Part shown: positions 62,212-64,000 of the stretch, piece after piece
How positions within the stretch are numbered: the first letter of the stretch is position 1
How the letters are laid out: each line of letters opens with the position of its first letter
Assembly: GCA_002633005.1 (NCBI GenBank)
Contig: NMRA01000199.1
Location: forward strand, 151,457 to 215,456
Origin: Phoronis australis
Taxonomy: Eukaryota > Phoronida > Phoronidae
Direction of reading: 5' to 3'
DNA length: 64,000 bases
Made by a program: the position numbers and the translations under genes
Notes under the pieces: generated by a model
Seen by the model: only the letters and a program-made list of their open reading frames with translations
The model's database searches: none
Told to the model about the DNA's origin: nothing

Positions 62212-64000
62212 CTGTAAATAAACAAAAAAGTTGAAATCATCAAAGGTAAAAGGTGTTAATGTCGTTAACTGTATCTAGTGATTTGCGCTGTAGCAACTGC
62301 TTGGCAGATACTTTCACAAATATTATAGTCTTGATTACTGACAAACTAAATGTTACTTTCGAAATTCAGTAGCGGCAGAAGGAGCAAGAGCCACTTGCCC
62401 ACGAAAATTTTACACAAAAATATGTAGTTTCACACAACCTATAATTTTAATTATCAAAATAATTGAAGTTTTCGGCAATTACATTTTTTCTGAAAAAAGT
62501 GAATAGTTATCATTGCGACCGATAAAATCGAATATTGCATTTTAGTCCAATTTACATGCGTCCAGAAATAAAATTTCGACATTTTGAAAACCCCTGTTCT
62601 CAATCAAGTTGAAGTTCGTTTGTTTTTACTGAGACTCCATATAAGCTACAAATTGTATCGCCGGTCAAAAGACCAATCGCGTTGATTTACGATTCCGATT
62701 AGATAACTTCGTCATATTAATAGGCGATGCTGTTAGACATAGAGCAAGATAAAGCCATTCAAAAACAAAAATGAGGACGAACGTGATTAAAATTTGAGTT
62801 GCTTTTAGGGTAAAAGAAATTGTTTTATCATGGTAAATCTTACACATGACTTCACAAATGTTAACCGTTATCGATCACGGGATTTTACCACGTAAAAACA
62901 ATTTCTGAATAAACTTGATAAAAGCGCCTTCAAACGTTATCGACCACCGCGGTGGGTATTAGTTTGTTTTCTCTGGTTCATATCGGATGGTACAATTTAA
63001 CAAACACATACTTGTCAACTGCGACCACAATCTAGATGATCTCAACTTTGAGTTAAGCTGACAAGTGTCACCTATTGGAGATAAAGCTAATCGCATAATG
63101 ATAACATATTTTCCAGAACTCGAGATATTCTGACCAAATCTAAGATAAGGGATATCCTCTCTTACTCAGGCACAGACGTCCAGATCTCAAAAGCAAATAA
63201 AATGAATTGTCTAGAAATGTCCGCGGGCGAGTGCCATGGACACTCTCTGGTCAAACACAACTTTATTATTTAATTGATGAGTCAGTTAAAAACAGTGACC
63301 TACTGTAAGTCACAATTTTGTATCGTGCAACAGCTTCAAGCAAAGAAATTCAGCGTGTGCTAAGGGCCTGCGGTTAAGAACAAGCTCAAAATCGTTGGCG
63401 CGGGTATAATTTATATGGTCCTTATTTCAAGTACCTTTAAAAGTATACGGTACTTGAGTGTAAGCCTGGTTGTAGATATCTCTTACAAATCGTATTTGTT
63501 GTATTATGCCACCGACGTTTAATACATATTTAATCTAGTTCAATTCGAGAGCAGTTGTTGAGAATTTATTGAACAAGGTCACGTGATCACGCACTTACGT
63601 TTTCGTTGAAATCGATATGAAAATGTTAGGGAATTCTCTTCCGTCACGCAGAACAAAATTGGGATCAAAGATAATACATACACGTATTTTCAGATAACTT
63701 TGATGTTCAGTCTTTTGATTGTGGAAAATTTAGCATGGGAGGATTAGACACTTATGCGGGAATTTGGATTTTCGTTTTATAAAAGCTATTTTCTATATAA
63801 TGACAAAATATATTTTTTATGCTCTTACATGTACAGTGATTTATGACAACAAAATATGCACAAGGATTTAAATATTTCTTACGACTACTTTATAGCCCAT
63901 AACGTGTTTTTTTCACATGTTGTACTCTACCAAATCGTTCTGAGACAATCACGTTACATCAAACTTCTTCAAAATAAGTGGTAAAAACTTAGGGTCGTGT
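62212..64000. other. Intron of the NK2.2-class gene to the right edge
   Basis: This is intron sequence with no TN-domain exon. It contains a 12-bp perfect palindrome CCACCGCGGTGG near 62944, overlapping a Gli-like GACCACC word, and a TCACGTGA E-box near 63581. Regulatory meaning is speculative. Confidence 0.55.

Overview
This window is animal nuclear DNA. It is AT-rich, has phase-consistent GT-AG introns, simple-sequence arrays and retroelement debris, and shows no operons or prokaryotic genes. The homeodomain gene at the right end, the gene set and the intron-exon style suggest an invertebrate deuterostome, with an acorn worm (hemichordate) as my best guess. That assignment is inference. Almost all real coding sequence is in short exons, so I rebuilt the genes exon by exon, requiring splice sites and matching phases at every junction.

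Layout, left to right; all four cellular genes are on the minus strand. (1) 332-3464: the first five coding exons of LRRC9, a leucine-rich-repeat protein; the gene continues off the left edge. (2) 7065-17081: a complete nine-exon gene for a secreted protein of about 464 residues with a signal peptide and seven Kazal-type protease-inhibitor domains. Every interior intron cuts a Kazal domain at the same place and phase. Its start is preceded by a TATA-like box and a perfect NF-kappaB motif. (3) 22031-34463: fifteen exons of a BPI/LBP/CETP-family lipid- or LPS-binding protein, about 471 residues recovered, lacking only the signal-peptide exon. (4) 34464-61465: about 27 kb without a recognisable cellular gene, holding a Penelope-like retroelement fragment with two opposed hammerhead ribozyme motifs, a LINE tail, microsatellites and foldback repeats. 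(5) 61466-62211: the last coding exon of an NK2.2-class homeobox gene (Nkx2-2); its first exon lies beyond the right edge.

Two secreted, probably immune-related genes therefore sit between a probable ciliary LRR gene and a developmental homeobox gene. From memory of human gene locations, NKX2-2 and BPI/LBP are on chromosome 20, while LRRC9 and the NKX2-1/PAX9 block are on chromosome 14. The window may thus preserve part of the ancestral linkage group behind that chromosome pair.

Assembly caveats: there is a 612-base N gap inside a transposon-like element, and three single-base n's. Two of these n's sit at near-identical direct duplications that look like assembly artefacts.
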